Part shown: piece by piece, positions 61,757-64,000 of the stretch
Numbering within the stretch: position 1 is the first letter of the stretch
Layout of the letters: every line of letters starts with the position of its first letter
Assembly: GCF_006439395.2 (NCBI RefSeq)
Contig: NZ_CP083950.1
Location: 4,092,001-4,156,000, forward strand
DNA length: 64,000 nucleotides
Direction: 5' to 3'
Origin: Mesorhizobium sp. B4-1-4
GTDB lineage: Bacteria > Pseudomonadota > Alphaproteobacteria > Rhizobiales > Rhizobiaceae
Program-made: the position numbers and the translations under genes
The notes under the pieces: model-generated
Told to the model about the DNA's origin: nothing
What the model saw: the letters and a program-made list of their open reading frames with translations, nothing else
Databases searched by the model: none

Positions 61757-62614
61757 ATGTCAGCTACCTCTGCCACGCTCGAAATCCGCGGTGTCAGCCG
61801 ACGATTTGGCAAGAACACCGCCGTCAGCGACGTCAACATCTCGATCCCGCAGGGTCAGATGGTCGGTATCATTGGCCGTTCCGGCGCTGGCAAGTCGACC
61901 CTTCTTCGCATGATCAACCGTCTTGTCGATCCCAGCCAGGGGTCGATTTTTTTTGACGGCGCCGAGGTCTCCAGGCTGCGTGGTTCGCCACTGCGGCGCT
62001 GGCAGCGCGACTGCGCCATGATCTTCCAGCAGTTCAACCTGGTGCCGCGTCTCGACGTGCTGACCAACGTGCTGCTCGGCAAACTAAACCATCGTTCGAC
62101 CCTGTCCAATCTTCTGGGCATGTTCTCGCGCGCCGAATGCGCCGAGGCGGTCGCGGCGCTGGAACGGCTCGACATCGCGCCCACGGCGCTCCAGCCCGCC
62201 GGCACGTTGTCGGGCGGACAGCAGCAGCGCGTCGCGATAGCCCGCGCCATGATGCAGCAGCCCAAGGTGATCCTCGCCGACGAGCCGATCGCCTCGCTCG
62301 ACCCGCTCAATGCCAAGGTGGTTATGGATTCGCTGCAGGACATCAACCTGCGCGAAGGCATCACCGTCGTCACCAACCTGCACACGCTGGACACCGCCCG
62401 CGCCTATTGCAACCGCATCATCGGCATGGCCGCCGGCAAGGTCGTCTTCGACGGTCCGCCCGAAGAACTCGACCGCGACGCCGTGCGTCTTGTCTACGGC
62501 GCCGATGCCAATGGCAGCGAAATCTCGGAGGCCATCACCTCGACCAGCGTTGCCTACAAACAAAAGATTACCGCATCCGCCGGACCGCTCGAACCCGCTT
62601 TCCCGGGATACTGA
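61757..62614 (+). CDS. phnC: Phosphonate ABC transporter ATP-binding protein
   Basis: A 285-residue ATPase of the phosphonate/phosphate importer. Walker A GRSGAGKSTLL, signature LSGGQQQRVAIARAM, Walker B ILADEPIASLD and the family insertion GSPLRRWQRDCAMIFQQFNLV are present. Supplies energy for import through phnE with phnD. Confidence 0.95.
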   Translation: MSATSATLEIRGVSRRFGKNTAVSDVNISIPQGQMVGIIGRSGAGKSTLLRMINRLVDPSQGSIFFDGAEVSRLRGSPLRRWQRDCAMIFQQFNLVPRLDVLTNVLLGKLNHRSTLSNLLGMFSRAECAEAVAALERLDIAPTALQPAGTLSGGQQQRVAIARAMMQQPKVILADEPIASLDPLNAKVVMDSLQDINLREGITVVTNLHTLDTARAYCNRIIGMAAGKVVFDGPPEELDRDAVRLVYGADANGSEISEAITSTSVAYKQKITASAGPLEPAFPGY

Positions 62615-62655
62615 GCCCATAATCCCGAAAAGTGGAATTCGTTTTTCGGGAAAGA
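62615..62655. repeat. REP-like hairpin between phnC and phnD
   Basis: CCCGAAAA pairs with TTTTCGGG inside a larger inverted repeat (GCCCATAATC with GATCATGGGC). A related half appears near 45955-45990. The hairpin can stabilise the upstream mRNA. Confidence 0.6.
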
Positions 62656-62761
62656 TCATGGGCCAAGAAAAGCCGTACTGGATCGTCCGCCCGCGTCAAG
62701 GGCACCGTCAAAATCAAGAACGCTGCCGGCGCGGGGCCGGAACCTACAGGAGAGACGTCAT

Positions 62762-63670
62762 ATGTTCAGGAAAATGATTTTTGGCGCCGTTTCGGTGCTC
62801 GCGATGGCCACCAGCATGGCCCATGCCGCCGACATGAAAGAATTCCGCGTCGGCATTCTCGGCGGTGAAAACGAGACCGACCGCCTTCGCAACTACCAGT
62901 GCCTGGCTGACCACCTGAAGACCGAGTTCGGCTTCGAGAAGGTCTCGCTGTTCCCCGCCGCCGACTATGACGGCGTCATCCAGGGCCTGCTCGGCGGCAC
63001 GCTCGACTTCGCCGAGCTCGGCGCTTCCGGCTATGCCAGCGTCTACATCAAGGACCCGAAAGCCGTCACCCCGATCCTCACCACCAAACAGACCGACGGT
63101 TCCACCGGCTATTACTCGATCGGCATGGCGCTGAAGTCCTCGGGCATAAAGGACATCATGTCGGCCAAGGGCAAGAAACTCGGCTACGCCGACCCGGACT
63201 CGACTTCGGGCTATCTGATCCCGCTGACTCAGATTCCGAAGACCACCGGCATGCCGAACGACAGCTTCTTCGCTTCGACCCAGTTCAACGGCGGCCATGA
63301 GAACAACGTTCTGGCCGTGCGCGACGGCAAGGTCGATGTCGCTGTCGACGATTCCTCGGGCATCGGCGACTTCAAGAACGGCTACAGCTCCGGCACCTTC
63401 CACAAGGAAGTCGCCAAGGGTGCCGTCGATCCGAACGACTTCGTCGAAGTCTGGCGCTCGGGCCTGATCCCGAACGGCCCGCTGGTCGTGCGCACCGCGC
63501 TCGGCGACGAGATGACTGCAAAGCTCACGGCCTTCTTCACCGACCTGCCCAAGAAGGACAAGGCTTGCTTCGAAGGCGTCGAAGGCGGCGATTTCACCGG
63601 TTACGTTCCGGTGAAGCCGGACTTCTACAGCGTCATCGTCGAAGCCCGTAAGGCAGCCATCGGCGGCTGA
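62762..63670 (+). CDS. phnD: Phosphonate ABC transporter substrate-binding protein
   Basis: A 302-residue periplasmic protein. The signal peptide ends AHAAD; FRVGILGGENETDRLRN starts the mature domain. TDGSTGYYSIGMALKSSG and GYADPDSTSGYLIPL are ligand-loop regions of the PhnD family. AGGAGAGACG precedes the ATG. A strong terminator follows. Confidence 0.94.
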   Translation: MFRKMIFGAVSVLAMATSMAHAADMKEFRVGILGGENETDRLRNYQCLADHLKTEFGFEKVSLFPAADYDGVIQGLLGGTLDFAELGASGYASVYIKDPKAVTPILTTKQTDGSTGYYSIGMALKSSGIKDIMSAKGKKLGYADPDSTSGYLIPLTQIPKTTGMPNDSFFASTQFNGGHENNVLAVRDGKVDVAVDDSSGIGDFKNGYSSGTFHKEVAKGAVDPNDFVEVWRSGLIPNGPLVVRTALGDEMTAKLTAFFTDLPKKDKACFEGVEGGDFTGYVPVKPDFYSVIVEARKAAIGG

Positions 63671-63682
63671 TGATGAAATCGG

Positions 63683-63713
63683 AAAGGGCGGTGCTGAAAG
63701 CGCCGCCCTTTTT
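63683..63713 (+). terminator. Hairpin terminator between phnD and phnE
   Basis: AAAGGGCGGTGCT pairs with AGCGCCGCCCTTT around a GAA loop, followed by T residues. Partial read-through would favour binding-protein synthesis over phnE. Confidence 0.8.
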
Positions 63714-63725
63714 GCATCCCCGATC

Positions 63726-64000
63726 ATGACCCTTTCCGTTCCCGCCCCTTCCGGCGCCCCCCACCAGATGGCTGATGCCTGGCGACGCCAGACGTCGCTT
63801 CGCCGCTTCTATACGGCGTTGGGCGTCGCCCTGCTGCTCGTGGCGATGTTCGCCAGCATGTGGTTCGCCGACGAAGCCAATGCCGGGCATTTCTTCGACC
63901 GGCTGCCCCACCTTCTGGATTTCCTGAGCTGGCTTGTTCCCAAGGATTGGAACGACGTCTGGCGGGCCCTGTTCGACATCGCCTCGCCACATGATACCGG
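63726..64000 (+). CDS. phnE: Phosphonate ABC transporter permease, N-terminal part
   Basis: Starts at ATG 63726 (MTLSVPAPSGAPHQMADAW) and continues past the window end, 91 codons visible. A first membrane helix around residues 34-52 (YTALGVALLLVAMFASMW) and the following FFDRLPHLLDFLSWLVPKDW match PhnE. It would form the channel with phnC and phnD. Confidence 0.85.
   Translation, partial: MTLSVPAPSGAPHQMADAWRRQTSLRRFYTALGVALLLVAMFASMWFADEANAGHFFDRLPHLLDFLSWLVPKDWNDVWRALFDIASPHDT

Noticed and set aside
1..64000. tRNA, rRNA, CRISPR array, transposase or prophage genes
   Set aside because: Read on both strands; no cloverleaf-like sequence, repeat-spacer series, integrase or transposase motif was recognised.

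Overview
The window looks like chromosomal DNA of a Mesorhizobium-type alphaproteobacterium (Rhizobiales). Supporting signs are high GC with strongly GC-biased third codon positions, an ornithine-lipid acyltransferase (olsB), a siroheme/sulfite reductase cluster with DUF934 and DUF2849 partners, many periplasmic-binding-protein sugar transporters, dispersed palindromic intergenic repeats, and a C-P lyase operon carrying fosX between phnI and phnJ, the arrangement known from Mesorhizobium loti. I see no tRNA, rRNA, transposase, prophage or CRISPR array.

Layout. 1-4.1 kb: end of an ornithine cyclodeaminase-family gene, two RNA methyltransferases, lspA and an MDR oxidoreductase. 4.2-10.7 kb: hybrid histidine kinase, olsB behind a predicted Pho box, a TRIC-type membrane protein, grpE, a small NepR-like protein and a fatty-acid desaturase. 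10.9-16.6 kb: PfpI-like protein, then the assimilatory sulfur operon cysG-DUF2849-cysI-cysH-DUF934 on the minus strand. 17-26.6 kb: baeRF/host-attachment protein, KefB-like antiporter, SDR, penicillin-binding protein 1A, a small decayed region with an acyltransferase remnant, ribonuclease D and an M20 dipeptidase. 26.7-30.7 kb: a predicted small RNA between the dipeptidase and polA, polA itself (altered proofreading motif) and a Zur-like regulator.

31-40 kb: a minus-strand sugar operon (binding protein, two permeases, ATPase, sugar-phosphate isomerase/epimerase, Gfo/Idh/MocA oxidoreductase, aldo/keto reductase) divergent from a LacI-family regulator; two matching operator-like palindromes lie between them. 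40-45 kb: gnd and a copper cluster (frameshifted copC-copD fusion, YcnI-like, PCu(A)C, DUF2946). 45-54 kb: a GntR regulator with two winged-helix regions, divergent from a UxaA-family dehydratase, an aldo/keto reductase, an RbsBAC-like transporter and a zinc alcohol dehydrogenase. An AT-rich motif is shared by the two promoter regions of this cluster.

54-64 kb: phosphonate utilisation. phnF faces away from phnG-phnH-phnI-fosX-phnJ-phnK, then a perfect 45-bp inverted repeat, phnL, a hexapeptide-repeat transferase, a 2H-phosphoesterase-like protein, and finally phnC-phnD-phnE (phnE runs off the edge) behind a predicted Pho box. Together these genes would import phosphonates, activate them with the C-P lyase complex and release phosphate. 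Both olsB and phnC appear to be under PhoB control, so the window holds two arms of the phosphate-starvation response.
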